Numbered from the stretch's first letter, positions 8,904 to 20,003 are shown. The stretch: 64,000 nt of DNA from Asticcacaulis endophyticus (GCF_014652575.1 NZ_BMZB01000003.1:124001-188000); one strand, 5' to 3'. Program-made: numbers and translations. The notes: generated by a model not told the origin, from the letters alone.

Positions 8904-9726
8904 TCACGGTTAGCAGGTCACGGTCTTTGCGGGCTTGAATGGGACGGGCCGTCGACCCCAGCAGAGTTTCATAAGCACTGACCTGTTCAGGCGACACGCT
9001 TAAGGGGGCAGAGAACACCATCCAGGTTACGCCCTCTGAGCACGGCGGTACGGTCAGCGAGCCGGAATAGACAAAAAACTCCTCAGCCGCGGGCATGAGA
9101 TCACGGGCATTGATCAGCAGATCGGGGATCGCCGCGGGCGCCGTCTGGTCGCTGGGTAGATAAGTCCAAACCGGTGCCAGCATGGGGTCAGCCACGCCGA
9201 CCTGAGACAACACCGCGACATAAAGATAGTCTCCCTTGGCGCTTCGGTGCACGAAGTGAGTTTCTAATGCGGCCCGGCGGCCATTGATGGTGTGTTCGCT
9301 GGGGCTGTGAAAGTGAATGTCTTTCAAATCGTATCGGATACCATCCGTTGTCAGACCTCCGCCTTTTGCAGGCACGACCTTGATAGTGTGACCGTCATTT
9401 TGAATGGTGGCGTTCGAGGACAGATAATCCAGGGTAACCTTTGACAATTGGGGTTTGCCGCCGCTGACCAGATCAATCGGTGATTGACGGGCCCCGCTAC
9501 TGCACTTAGCTGCCGCACCGCCAAGTTGTGCCCAATGGGATGGGCCTTCGTCACCGCTGTAGCCCCATTGAGTCAATGTCTCACCTGCTGAGACGTGGCC
9601 GTCGCCATGCCCAGCCTCATGGTCAGGTGCCGCATGTTCGTCGCCATGTGCGGCCTTTTCCCCGCCGCTGCACGCCGCAAGGCTAAACAATAGCAGACCA
9701 CTTAAGGCGAAGGTGGCGATACGCAT
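8890..9726 (-). CDS. Alpha-type carbonic anhydrase lipoprotein
   Basis: This protein interconverts CO2 and bicarbonate outside the cytoplasm. The N-terminus is a lipoprotein signal with lipobox LAAC. A short His/Asp/Glu-rich linker with five histidines follows, and then the alpha-CA domain beginning WGYSGDEGPSHW. The catalytic zinc ligands are visible in DIHFHSPSEH (two His) and ETHFVHRS (third His). QSPIDL and YSGSLTVPPCSEGVTW are further family signatures. The ATG at 9726 is chosen because it has AGGGA upstream and begins the signal peptide; the longer frame adds charged residues before it. It probably sits on the periplasmic side of a membrane. Confidence 0.93.
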   Translation of the reverse strand: MRIATFALSGLLLFSLAACSGGEKAAHGDEHAAPDHEAGHGDGHVSAGETLTQWGYSGDEGPSHWAQLGGAAAKCSSGARQSPIDLVSGGKPQLSKVTLDYLSSNATIQNDGHTIKVVPAKGGGLTTDGIRYDLKDIHFHSPSEHTINGRRAALETHFVHRSAKGDYLYVAVLSQVGVADPMLAPVWTYLPSDQTAPAAIPDLLINARDLMPAAEEFFVYSGSLTVPPCSEGVTWMVFSAPLSVSPEQVSAYETLLGSTARPIQARKDRDLLTVISAG

Positions 9727-9798
9727 GGCAGAATCCCTAATCTCAATCCTGTCCACCATGCGTCAAAAATGGTTAATTTAGATTAAGTCGCGCGTACC

Positions 9799-12687
<2,889 letters not shown>

Positions 12688-12827
12688 GAGGTCCTATAGT
12701 CCGGTTTCTGGATAAGAAGTCTATATAGGATAACCTCACGCTGACCAAAAGTGTCAGCATGACGCCCATGTTTATATTATCTTATATAGCTGCGGACTTT
12801 TAAGCCTGATTTGGCAAAATGTCACAA

Positions 12828-12842
12828 GAACAATGAGGCAAC
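12828..12842 (-). promoter_or_regulatory. Possible SOS (LexA-type) half-site pair upstream of uvrA
   Basis: The sequence reads GAAC-N7-CAAC on the plus strand, that is GTTG-N7-GTTC on the uvrA strand. The alphaproteobacterial LexA box is GTTC-N7-GTTC, so this has one mismatch. It lies about 140 bp upstream of uvrA, further than usual, and could equally belong to the divergent hypothetical gene or be chance. Confidence 0.25.
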
Positions 12843-12903
12843 GTATTTTTGTCTCAATAAGGCCGGAATCTGCGAGGAACCTGCCATAGGCAAAGGGGGC
12901 CTT

Positions 12904-13599
12904 ATGCGCAGTTCACAACAGGTAGTTTTATGGCTGGCCGTGGCTGCCGTTTTGGTTTTGCATATGTTGGTGATGCTTGCGCTTAGCGCGTGGGTAAAAC
13001 CCAACGGAGTTATGAACCCTGCCCCAGTAATTGAAATCTGGTCACTTGATGAAGTGCCTGAAAGCCGGGTAGACCGACAGAACAAGCTAGCTAAATCTGT
13101 TGTGCATCAAACTGGGCCGAACACAGATATTGCTACTGATGAGATATTGGCCGGACACTCAGAAAGTATGGATACTCTGTCGTCGCCCATTCAAATTAAC
13201 GAGCAGGATATTCTACGGCAAAAACTTATGAACGCTCTTCAGAGCGCCCGCAATTGTATTGCTATGCGTCGTAAAGGGGAGGTTTTGCCGACATATTGTG
13301 AGGGCGTAAGTCGCACTGAAATGGCTAAACTTCCCATCCTGCCGGAAGGAAGTAATCGCGCACTGGCTCAGCAGGTGGCCGACCATGAGGCCCATAAGCA
13401 GTATGTGCGTGAACCGGGCGCAACAGCTCTTTGGCAAAGGGTCAATCGCGACCCATTTCGTGATGCCAAGCATAGTGACATTCCACGACCGGGCGCCTTC
13501 GCAGACAAGAAGGCACAGCGTAAATCGGATGCTTTCGGTGAGTCCGATGATTTCTACGCAAAAGATCGCACTTCAGGCATTCAGCCAAGTCTGGATTAA
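12904..13599 (+). CDS. Hypothetical protein with N-terminal membrane anchor
   Basis: I do not recognise this protein of about 231 residues. It has one clear transmembrane helix near residues 8-30, a short periplasmic-type region, and a long polar C-terminal part with two cysteines (in RNCIAMRRKGEVLPTYCEG) that could form a disulfide. The topology, a short cytoplasmic tail and one helix followed by a Pro/Asp-containing segment, resembles small TonB-like or envelope-anchored proteins, but no TonB_C domain is visible. The ATG at 12904 has AAAGGGGG upstream; the frame extends 31 codons further upstream without a better start. Codon use is more AT-rich than its neighbours. It is convergent with the flagellar block. 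Confidence 0.6.
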   Translation: MRSSQQVVLWLAVAAVLVLHMLVMLALSAWVKPNGVMNPAPVIEIWSLDEVPESRVDRQNKLAKSVVHQTGPNTDIATDEILAGHSESMDTLSSPIQINEQDILRQKLMNALQSARNCIAMRRKGEVLPTYCEGVSRTEMAKLPILPEGSNRALAQQVADHEAHKQYVREPGATALWQRVNRDPFRDAKHSDIPRPGAFADKKAQRKSDAFGESDDFYAKDRTSGIQPSLD

Positions 13600-13614
13600 A
13601 ACGATCTCGCGCTT

Positions 13615-14055
13615 TTAAGCCTTGTGAGATAGGTTAAGCGAGGTAGGCTCACGGTAAATTTGCCGGGCGCCGGGGCCGTAGCTTGCGCCCTGAGCTTTGC
13701 GTTCCGACACATCAGTAGCTATTGCTTGCAAAATACCTTCGGTTACAGCGCGGGCGGCTTCGACGGCAACGGCGTGGCGCTTGGCGATCTCCATAAAGTT
13801 TTCAGTTGCGGTTCGCAATTGAGATTTGAGGGTGTCTCCAAGTCCTGACAACAGGGTGGGGTCTGCCTTAAGGCGCGCGGTTTCCATCCGGTACAAGTTG
13901 GATAACTGGCGCGTTTCTTCAATGCCGGCGTGGATATCCTGCGGGCGATGAGCCTCCAGCGCTTTGGTTTCAAAGGCTAATCGTTCACCCAAACGCTCGG
14001 TCAGGCTAAGAATTTGGCGGGCACGATCAGAGGCATTGTTTGCGGAAAGGGTCAT
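13615..14055 (-). CDS. FlgN/FlbY-like flagellar protein
   Basis: This 146-residue, mostly alpha-helical protein lies last in the flgI-flgJ operon and overlaps flgJ by ATGA. The N-terminal helix carries LSLTERLGERLAFETKALEA and then ETRQLSNLYRMETARLKADP, the pattern of FlgN-type chaperones and of the Caulobacter protein annotated FlbY. It probably binds flagellar hook-associated or rod proteins in the cytoplasm before export. Context (flgI, flgJ, fliX) supports a flagellar role. The exact family name is from memory and is less certain than the flagellar assignment. Confidence 0.65.
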   Translation of the reverse strand: MTLSANNASDRARQILSLTERLGERLAFETKALEAHRPQDIHAGIEETRQLSNLYRMETARLKADPTLLSGLGDTLKSQLRTATENFMEIAKRHAVAVEAARAVTEGILQAIATDVSERKAQGASYGPGARQIYREPTSLNLSHKA

Positions 14056-14390
14056 GACGCGGCCTTGGCCTCCTGAAGTTGCAGCAGTTGTTTTTGAATG
14101 GCGTCGGAAATGCCGATGCCGCCATGAAGTGCGGTCTGCTTGGCGATGGCTTCGGTATAGAAGGACTTGAAGGCTTCTTCGCCTTCGCCGCCGCCGAACA
14201 TGCCATCCGTATCGCCGACGCCTTGGAACATCGATTGCAGCATGGCTGACAAGACCATGGTTTCAAATTCCTGCCCGGTCTTTAAGGCGCGTGCCTGATT
14301 GGCCGACTTTGCCTGATCGCTGACGGCCGCAATCTTTGCGTCTGTATTCTGGCCTTGCAGGCTTAGGAGGGCGTTGCTTGTCAGGTTCAT
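14052..14390 (-). CDS. flgJ: FlgJ-like rod-binding protein
   Basis: This 112-residue protein matches only the N-terminal rod-binding domain of FlgJ; the muramidase domain of enterobacterial FlgJ is absent, as is usual in alphaproteobacteria. The motif ALKTGQEFETMVLSAMLQSMF and the Gly-rich GDTDGMFGGGEGEEAFKSF are characteristic, with the final helix in IAKQTALHGGIGISDAI. It probably assists rod assembly through the peptidoglycan. Its stop overlaps the next gene by four bases (ATGA), so translation is likely coupled. It is separated from flgI by 100 bp that contain two adjacent hairpins. Confidence 0.88.
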   Translation of the reverse strand: MNLTSNALLSLQGQNTDAKIAAVSDQAKSANQARALKTGQEFETMVLSAMLQSMFQGVGDTDGMFGGGEGEEAFKSFYTEAIAKQTALHGGIGISDAIQKQLLQLQEAKAAS

Positions 14391-14440
14391 TAGTTTATCT
14401 CGCTCACGGCTATTTCGCTGCGCTCATGCCTCCGCGGGGG

Positions 14441-14472
14441 CGGCGAACGGTCGCCGACGCCCGGTCGGGCGT
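14441..14472. repeat. Two back-to-back hairpins between flgI and flgJ
   Basis: CGGCGA/TCGCCG (14441-14446 with 14451-14456, loop ACGG) is immediately followed by ACGCCC/GGGCGT (14457-14462 with 14467-14472, loop GGTC). The GC-rich pair has no T run, so it looks more like an RNA processing or stability element, or a small intergenic palindrome, than a terminator. Confidence 0.55.
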
Positions 14473-14490
14473 TGTTAATCAGGATAACCA

Positions 14491-15606
14491 TCACATCACC
14501 TCGATATCGGCTTGCAGAGCACCGGAGGTTTTGATGGCTTGCAGTATCGAGATCATGTCGCGCGGTGATACCCCCAGCGCATTCAAGCCTTCGATCAGAT
14601 CACTAAGCGAGGTCGTGGCCTTGAGGTCATAAAGCTTCTTGCCCTTTTCTTCATCAATGGAGACTTGGCTATCCGGCACCAGCGCGGTTTGCCCCTGACT
14701 AAAAGGGGCCGGTTGACTGGCGAAGGGCTGTTCCTGAACCGAGATGGTCAGATTGCCCTGAGCGATGGCGACACGGGAGACGCGCACATTCTCGCCCATG
14801 ACGATGACGCCGTTCACTTCATCGATCACGACCTTAGCGGGGGTGTCGACATTGACGTTCATCTGTTCAATATCGGTGACGAAGTTCATCATATTGGTGC
14901 CCTGCGGCGCTTTCAGCGATACAATCGTCGGGTTTTCCGCAAAGGCCGTCCCCGGATAGCTGGCATTGATGGCCAGAGCGATGCGTTTTGAGGTGGTGAA
15001 ATCCGGGTTCTTAAGCGTCAGGCGCACAACCGGCATGGCGTTAAGGTCAAAGGCGATTTCGCGCTCAACGATACCGCCCGAAGCGATGCGGCCGGACGTC
15101 GGCACGCCCTTGGTTATGGATGAGCCCGACGCGCCGCCCGCAGAGATTGAACCGGTCTGAACGGTGCCCTGCGCGACCGCATAAGCCTCGCCATCAGCGC
15201 CCAGTAGCGGTGTCACTAGTAACGTGCCGCCCAAAAGGCTTTTGGCGTCACCCATGGCTGATACCGACACATCCATGCGCGAACCAGATGCCGAAAAGGC
15301 AGGCAACTCCGCCGTGACCATAACCGCGGCGACGTTTTTGGTGTTGAGGTTGGCGTCGCGAACATTGACCCCCAGTCGCTCCAGCATGGCTTCAAGGCTT
15401 TGCTTGGTGAAGGGCGCGTTTCGCACGCTGTCACCGGTGCCGTTCAGGCCTACGACGATGCCGTAACCGATAAGCTGGTTTTTACGCACGCCTTCGACAT
15501 CGACAATGTCCTTGATGCGCGACGCCGCAAAACCCGGTGCCGCGAAGGTCAAAAGCGCCGTGGATAAAAGCAGCAATCGGGGCAGGAGGGACGTGAAAAA
15601 GCGCAT
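14491..15606 (-). CDS. flgI: Flagellar P-ring protein
   Basis: FlgI forms the periplasmic P-ring that surrounds the flagellar rod at the peptidoglycan. The 371-residue protein has a Sec signal peptide ending in FAAPGFA, then the family blocks ASRIKDIVDVEGVRKNQLIG, GYGIVVGLNGTGD, ALPAFSASG-like stretches and the Gln/Pro-rich region after SVQEQPFASQPAPFSQG. The C-terminus (LSDLIEGLNALGVSPRDMI) is typical. The ATG at 15606 is chosen because AGGTGAT precedes it; the frame also opens with a GTG two codons earlier. It is first in the flgI-flgJ-FlgN-like operon and has a sigma54-type promoter 36 bases upstream. Confidence 0.97.
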   Translation of the reverse strand: MRFFTSLLPRLLLLSTALLTFAAPGFAASRIKDIVDVEGVRKNQLIGYGIVVGLNGTGDSVRNAPFTKQSLEAMLERLGVNVRDANLNTKNVAAVMVTAELPAFSASGSRMDVSVSAMGDAKSLLGGTLLVTPLLGADGEAYAVAQGTVQTGSISAGGASGSSITKGVPTSGRIASGGIVEREIAFDLNAMPVVRLTLKNPDFTTSKRIALAINASYPGTAFAENPTIVSLKAPQGTNMMNFVTDIEQMNVNVDTPAKVVIDEVNGVIVMGENVRVSRVAIAQGNLTISVQEQPFASQPAPFSQGQTALVPDSQVSIDEEKGKKLYDLKATTSLSDLIEGLNALGVSPRDMISILQAIKTSGALQADIEVM

Positions 15607-15641
15607 GATCACCTAAACCTTACATTAGTCGGGAGGGGCTA

Positions 15642-15657
15642 TGCGAAGTTTGTGCCA
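15642..15657 (-). promoter_or_regulatory. Sigma54-type promoter for flgI
   Basis: On the flgI strand the sequence is TGGCAC-N5-TCGCA, which matches the sigma54 consensus TGGCAC-N5-TTGCA with exact spacing and one mismatch in the -12 element. It lies about 36-51 bases upstream of the flgI ATG, leaving a leader of roughly 25 nt. Late flagellar genes in Caulobacter use sigma54 with FlbD/FliX, and fliX is the adjacent divergent gene. Confidence 0.7.
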
Positions 15658-15884
15658 ACTTAGGTTGTGAAATTTCTCAATTAAATCAGTGTGAAAATTG
15701 GTTAATTGGCGTGCTGTGACCGGGTGGGGAAAAAATTGCCCGGATATTAACGTCAAAGTTACCATCAGGGGGAAATATTGACCCATGGTGCAGGGGTATG
15801 ATCCCGCGCCCAGAAAGCGGACGCTTTTTGAAAGCAGGCATAAGGCCTGAGCATATTTCATCCATAGTACAGGTGTTTTTGGCG

Positions 15885-16322
15885 ATGACGCTCAGGATCA
15901 ATCCTTCTCAAGGTTTAGGCGCTTCGGCTACGGCGGGCGGCGTTAAGCGTACCGGTGGTGATGGGTTTTCCTTATCGAAAGGAAGTTCAGCGCAAAGTGC
16001 GGGATCGGCTGCCGGTGCAGCACCCGCCGCCGGGGCCTTTGGTGTGGGCGGCATCGATGCGCTTTTGGCCTTGCAGGCCGAAGAAGACGTACTGACGGGA
16101 CGCAGACGGCGTCAGATCCGCCGGGCCAATGACATTCTGGATGTGCTGGAGGACGTTAAGGTCTCACTTCTGGACGGCACTCTGGCGGATTCCACGCTAC
16201 TTAATCTCAAAACCATGATCGCGGATCGGCGCGAGGGCGTCGAGGATGAAAAGCTTCAGGCGGTTCTGGATCATATTGAAACGCGGGCGCTGGTTGAACT
16301 TGCCAAACGCGGCCTAAGTTAA
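15885..16322 (+). CDS. fliX: Flagellar assembly regulator FliX
   Basis: FliX links completion of the early flagellar basal body to activation of FlbD and sigma54-dependent genes, and is confined to Caulobacter and relatives. The 145-residue protein starts MTLRINPSQG, passes through an Ala/Gly-rich low-complexity region, and has the conserved C-terminal domain with ALQAEEDVLTGRRRRQIRRA and HIETRALVELAKRGLS. The ATG at 15885 is preferred over the longer frame because family members begin with this MxLRI segment. Divergence from flgI matches C. crescentus. A TTAA-N7-GTTA sequence at 15747-15761 could be a weak CtrA site. Confidence 0.92.
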   Translation: MTLRINPSQGLGASATAGGVKRTGGDGFSLSKGSSAQSAGSAAGAAPAAGAFGVGGIDALLALQAEEDVLTGRRRRQIRRANDILDVLEDVKVSLLDGTLADSTLLNLKTMIADRREGVEDEKLQAVLDHIETRALVELAKRGLS

Positions 16323-16556
16323 ATCTGCATTGCAATGAAGGGGTTAGTTACATTAGGCGTCTTAACACGGCGGCCTATTGTCTCCCTTGTGAAAAAATCC
16401 TGCGCAAAGTCATTGAATCGTCTTATTCCGGTGTCTATAAGCCGCCTAAAAAAGGGCTGTCCGGTTTGTGGCGTGATGTTTGCAGCCGGAGCTAAATGGT
16501 TTGGGGAATGTTAGGGCCTTTGGGGACTTAACAGTTAGATTCGGAGTGCAGGTCTT

Positions 16557-16985
16557 ATGAGTACACTCGATATTCAGGTTAAGGGTGAAGGTTACAAACC
16601 GTCTGACGGCGAAGAATATATGAACGACCGTCAGTTGGCCTATTTCCGTAAAAAGCTGGTGGAATGGAAAGAAGATATCCTGCGCGGCTCGAAAGAGACC
16701 GTCAACACCATGCAAAAAGAAACCGAGAACCATCCTGATCTGGTTGACCGCGCGTCATCAGAATCGGATCGTGCGCTGGAACTGCGTACCCGTGACCGCC
16801 AGCGCAAGCTGATCTCCAAGATCGAAGAGGCCATCAGTCGCGTTGATGATCAATCTTACGGCTTTTGCGAAGAAACCGGTGAGCCTATCGGTCTGGCCCG
16901 TCTTGAAGCCCGCCCGACAGCGACCTTGAGCATCGAGGCTCAGGAGCGTCATGAGCGTCGTGAGCGCGTTCACCGCGACGACTAA
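16557..16985 (+). CDS. dksA: RNA polymerase-binding transcription factor DksA
   Basis: DksA binds the secondary channel of RNA polymerase and, with ppGpp, adjusts transcription at rRNA and amino-acid promoters. The 142-residue protein has an N-terminal coiled coil (from about residue 25 to 100) whose tip carries the acidic DLVDRASSESD segment. A C-terminal globular part follows with FCEETGEPIGLARLEARP. Only one of the four zinc-ligand cysteines of E. coli DksA remains, which is common in alphaproteobacterial DksA and implies a zinc-independent fold. The start is an ATG with AGG upstream. Confidence 0.95.
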   Translation: MSTLDIQVKGEGYKPSDGEEYMNDRQLAYFRKKLVEWKEDILRGSKETVNTMQKETENHPDLVDRASSESDRALELRTRDRQRKLISKIEEAISRVDDQSYGFCEETGEPIGLARLEARPTATLSIEAQERHERRERVHRDD

Positions 16986-17042
16986 GCTTGCCGGATGGCG
17001 CGGGCTCTGGTTTACTTACAGAAAAGTATAACTGGAGGCCGG

Positions 17043-17441
17043 ATGTTCAGGAAAATTTTGATCTTGGCGGCGATGGCTATGGTTGGCGGAGCCTTGCCTT
17101 TGTGGGCGGCGTCACCAACCGTTGATCCTGTACCGTCCGCTCGTCAGGCTTTGCCAGAATTGCCGGTGACGTGGGATCATGTGCCGTATGAGCGCATGAA
17201 GCGGAATTATCCAACCGTGGCCAAGCAACGCAATCAGCCCGGCTCAGTTTTGGTTTCATGTGATTGGGATGATAAGGGCCGCGTTACGGAATGCGAAATG
17301 ATTCGCGAAACGCCCGAAGGCTTAGGGTTTGGAACCGCTACGCTGGAACTCATGAAAGCCGCGACGGTCAAATCCAAGGTCGCGGGTGAACCTCTTGTCG
17401 CGGGTAAAGGACTAAAGCTGTTTGTTAAATGGGAACAATAA
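17043..17441 (+). CDS. Secreted TonB C-terminal-like domain protein
   Basis: This 132-residue exported protein has a signal peptide ending near PLWAAS and a domain resembling TonB C-terminal (energy transducer) folds. The pattern is YPTVAKQRNQPGSVLVSCDW, then DDKGRVTECEMIRETPEGLG, then a final strand LKLFVKWEQ. It lacks the N-terminal membrane anchor and proline spacer of true TonB, so it cannot couple to ExbBD directly. Such stand-alone domains are common and uncharacterised in Caulobacterales. The ATG at 17043 has GGAGG upstream and begins the signal peptide; the longer frame is rejected. Confidence 0.75.
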   Translation: MFRKILILAAMAMVGGALPLWAASPTVDPVPSARQALPELPVTWDHVPYERMKRNYPTVAKQRNQPGSVLVSCDWDDKGRVTECEMIRETPEGLGFGTATLELMKAATVKSKVAGEPLVAGKGLKLFVKWEQ

Positions 17442-17523
17442 AAACTTTTGACCCTTTTAACTCAATGTGTGACAGCGTATGGGAATGTCTCAATTTCGAC
17501 AGTAACCCAGAGACATTACGCCC

Positions 17524-18870
17524 ATGACCGTTAAGGTTCGTTTCGCTCCGTCACCGACTGGCCGCATCCATGCGGGCAATGTTCGCGCCGCCCTGATCAA
17601 CTGGCTGTTCGCGAAGAAGCAGCAGGGATTATTTGTCCTGCGGATCGATGATACCGACCTTGAGCGCTCGACCAAGGAAAATGAAGACCTGATCGAGACC
17701 GACCTTAAGTGGCTGGGGCTCAACTGGGATGAGCGTTATAACCAATCGAAACGCTTTGATATTTATCAAAAAGCCGCCGATGCGCTGAAAGCCGATGGCC
17801 GTCTTTATGCCTGCTATGAAACTGCCGATGAGTTGGATCGCCGCCGCAAGGTGCAGTTATCGCGCGGTCTGCCGCCGGTCTATGATCGGGCTGCTCTTAA
17901 CCTGACCGAAGCTGAAAAGGCCGCCTTTGAAGCTGAAGGCCGCAAGCCGCACTGGCGCTTTAAACTGGATGGCAAGCGCGTTGCCTGGGAAGATCTGGTG
18001 CGCGGGCACTGTGAAGTCGATACGACCTCCATGTCCGATCCGGTGCTGATCCGCGAAGACGGTGCGTTTCTCTACACCCTGCCGTCGGTGGTCGATGACA
18101 TCGATATGAAGATAACCCATGTCATCCGCGGTGAAGATCATGTCGCCAATACCGGCACGCAGATCGAGATTTTCGAGGCCTTATCGGCATTTTTTGGCGG
18201 GGCGCCCCTACCCACTTTTGCGCACATGACCTTGCTGGTCGGGGCGGACGGTGAGGGGTTATCCAAGCGTCTGGGGTCGATGTCGATTTCCCAGATGCGT
18301 GAAGATGGTTTGGAACCTTTGGCGATTACGTCGCATCTGGCCAAGATCGGTACATCCGATCCGCTGGAGGTCGCATCTTCGTTAGAGGTTCTGGCCGAGG
18401 CACAGGATTTCACCAAGATGGGGCGGGCTCCGGCGCGTTATGACTTTGACGACCTGATGCGACTAAATGCTGGCGTTTTGCAATCTATGTCTTACGCCGA
18501 GGCGAAGCTCCGTCTGGAGGCGCTAAGCGTCGATCTGGGCGAGTTGTTCTGGGATACCATAAAGCCTAACCTGCATAAGTTTGCTGAGGTCGTTGAATGG
18601 GCCGCAATTGTCCGGGATGATGTGGCGACGGTCATCGAAGACGCGGGCTTTGCCGCTAAGGCGCTGGAACTGCTGCCGGATGATTATGGCCGCGATAGCT
18701 GGAGCGCGTGGACGGCGGCCATCAAGGACGCCACCGGCGCCAAGGGCAAGGCCTTGTTCATGCCGCTACGTCTGGCCCTGACCGGCAAACCGCATGGCCC
18801 GGACATGGGCGCTTTATCGTTCCTGATTGGCCGTGAAAAGATCGCCAAGCGCTTGGGGGCGTCGGCATAG
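17524..18870 (+). CDS. gltX: Glutamyl-tRNA synthetase
   Basis: GltX charges tRNA with glutamate. The 448-residue class I synthetase has RFAPSPTGRIHAGNVRAALI, in which HAGN stands for the HIGH motif, and GEGLSKRLGSMS, which carries the KMSKR-type loop as LSKR. Many alphaproteobacteria have two GltX proteins, and this Rickettsia/alpha-type form with HAGN and GLSKRLGS is one of them. Which of Glu or Gln tRNA it serves cannot be read from the sequence. It is monocistronic, with a short gap to a secreted DUF6265 gene. Confidence 0.95.
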   Translation: MTVKVRFAPSPTGRIHAGNVRAALINWLFAKKQQGLFVLRIDDTDLERSTKENEDLIETDLKWLGLNWDERYNQSKRFDIYQKAADALKADGRLYACYETADELDRRRKVQLSRGLPPVYDRAALNLTEAEKAAFEAEGRKPHWRFKLDGKRVAWEDLVRGHCEVDTTSMSDPVLIREDGAFLYTLPSVVDDIDMKITHVIRGEDHVANTGTQIEIFEALSAFFGGAPLPTFAHMTLLVGADGEGLSKRLGSMSISQMREDGLEPLAITSHLAKIGTSDPLEVASSLEVLAEAQDFTKMGRAPARYDFDDLMRLNAGVLQSMSYAEAKLRLEALSVDLGELFWDTIKPNLHKFAEVVEWAAIVRDDVATVIEDAGFAAKALELLPDDYGRDSWSAWTAAIKDATGAKGKALFMPLRLALTGKPHGPDMGALSFLIGREKIAKRLGASA

Positions 18871-18933
18871 GGCGCTAAATATCTTGGCAGATGGTCATCA
18901 AGGGCGTTACTCTGACCGGAAACGGAGGGTGCG

Positions 18934-19389
18934 ATGAAGGGCTTGCTGATTGCAATGGGTTTTGCGGTTTTGAGTGGGGCTGCCAATGCCGAAGGTGTTG
19001 CGGACTTAAGCTGGCTAACCGGGTGCTGGGTTCAGGCGGATGGTGATCGTACAGTCGAAGAGTATTGGACTAAGCCGTCCGGCGGTGTCCTTATGGGGGC
19101 CGGCAAGACGCTGCGCGCCGGAAAATTACGCAATTATGAGCATATGCGCATTGAGCCAATTGCCGGTGTGCTGACGTTCACGGCAATCCCGTCAGGGCAG
19201 GCGGAGGCCAGCTTTCCGGCGAAATCTCAAGCCGAGGGTGAAGTGATTTTCGAGAATCTCGCCCATGATTTTCCTCAGCGCGTTATATATCGCAAGGCTC
19301 ACAATGGCTTGTCGGCGCGCATTGAAGGCGTTGTAAACGGCCAATCCCGCAGTGTGGATTTCACCTATAAGCGCTGCGGTGCCGATTAA
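18934..19389 (+). CDS. Secreted DUF6265 family protein
   Basis: This 151-residue protein has a cleavable signal peptide (ending GAANA) and a lipocalin-like beta domain. The DUF6265 hallmark is DLSWLTGCWVQADGDRTVEEYW near the N-terminus, with GGVLMGAGKTL and the strand FENLAHDFPQRVIYRK. The function is unknown; the fold suggests binding of a small hydrophobic ligand. It follows gltX by 63 bp with GGAGGG before the ATG, so it probably has its own efficient translation start. Confidence 0.85.
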   Translation: MKGLLIAMGFAVLSGAANAEGVADLSWLTGCWVQADGDRTVEEYWTKPSGGVLMGAGKTLRAGKLRNYEHMRIEPIAGVLTFTAIPSGQAEASFPAKSQAEGEVIFENLAHDFPQRVIYRKAHNGLSARIEGVVNGQSRSVDFTYKRCGAD

Positions 19390-19412
19390 TTGCGCTCCGC
19401 AAGTGAGTGGCT

Positions 19413-20003
19413 TCACATAACCTTGCGCGTATCGATGTCTTCGTCCTGCGTGGACATATGACTTACGGCTTTGAGGATGTCTGAGACCTTATCCACGCTC
19501 ATATAGGTGCGCTTAAAGGCTTCCGGGGTAAAGCCCTGACCGATCGTGTAGCTTATCATGTCGAAAAACGGGTTCCAGTAGCAGTTCTGATTGAAGAATA
19601 TGATCGGCTTTTTGTGCAGATCCAGCCGACGCCAGGACAATAATTCAATAACTTCTTCAAGCGTGCCTACGCCGCCTGGAAAAACCACAAACGCATCCGA
19701 ATCTTCAAACATCAGCATTTTGCGTTCGTGCATGGAATCGACGACGACGGTTTCGACCTCATCAAACAGGCGCTCACGGGTACGCAAAAAGCGCGGCATA
19801 ATGCCCTTCACCTTGCCGCCAGCATCATAGGCAGCTCGGGCGGCAGCCCCCATGAGGCCGACATCGCCGCCCCCATAGACCAGTTTAAGTCCGGTCTGCG
19901 CCAAAAGGGCACCAAATTCCTGTGCGGCCTGCACATAGGCCGGGTCTTTGCCATTTGACGATCCGCAATAAAGGCAGATCGTTTTGATATTCTGATGCGT
20001 CAT
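19413..20003 (-). CDS. LOG family nucleoside 5'-monophosphate phosphoribohydrolase
   Basis: Members of this family (TIGR00730, LOG, lysine-decarboxylase-like) hydrolyse nucleoside or cytokinin monophosphates to base and ribose 5-phosphate. The 196-residue Rossmann-fold protein has ICLYCGSSNGKDPAY, LVYGGGDVGLMGAAA, the substrate motif MHERKMLMFEDSDAF and the signature PGGVGTLEEVIELLSW. The PGGxGTxxE motif is complete, so activity is expected; the name lysine decarboxylase should be avoided. It is convergent with the DUF6265 gene and divergent from a lipoprotein gene. Confidence 0.93.
   Translation of the reverse strand: MTHQNIKTICLYCGSSNGKDPAYVQAAQEFGALLAQTGLKLVYGGGDVGLMGAAARAAYDAGGKVKGIMPRFLRTRERLFDEVETVVVDSMHERKMLMFEDSDAFVVFPGGVGTLEEVIELLSWRRLDLHKKPIIFFNQNCYWNPFFDMISYTIGQGFTPEAFKRTYMSVDKVSDILKAVSHMSTQDEDIDTRKVM

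Noticed and set aside
19475-19495. TTATCCACG, similar to a DnaA box
   Set aside because: It is a single match inside the LOG-family coding sequence with no cluster or AT-rich region, so an origin is not supported.
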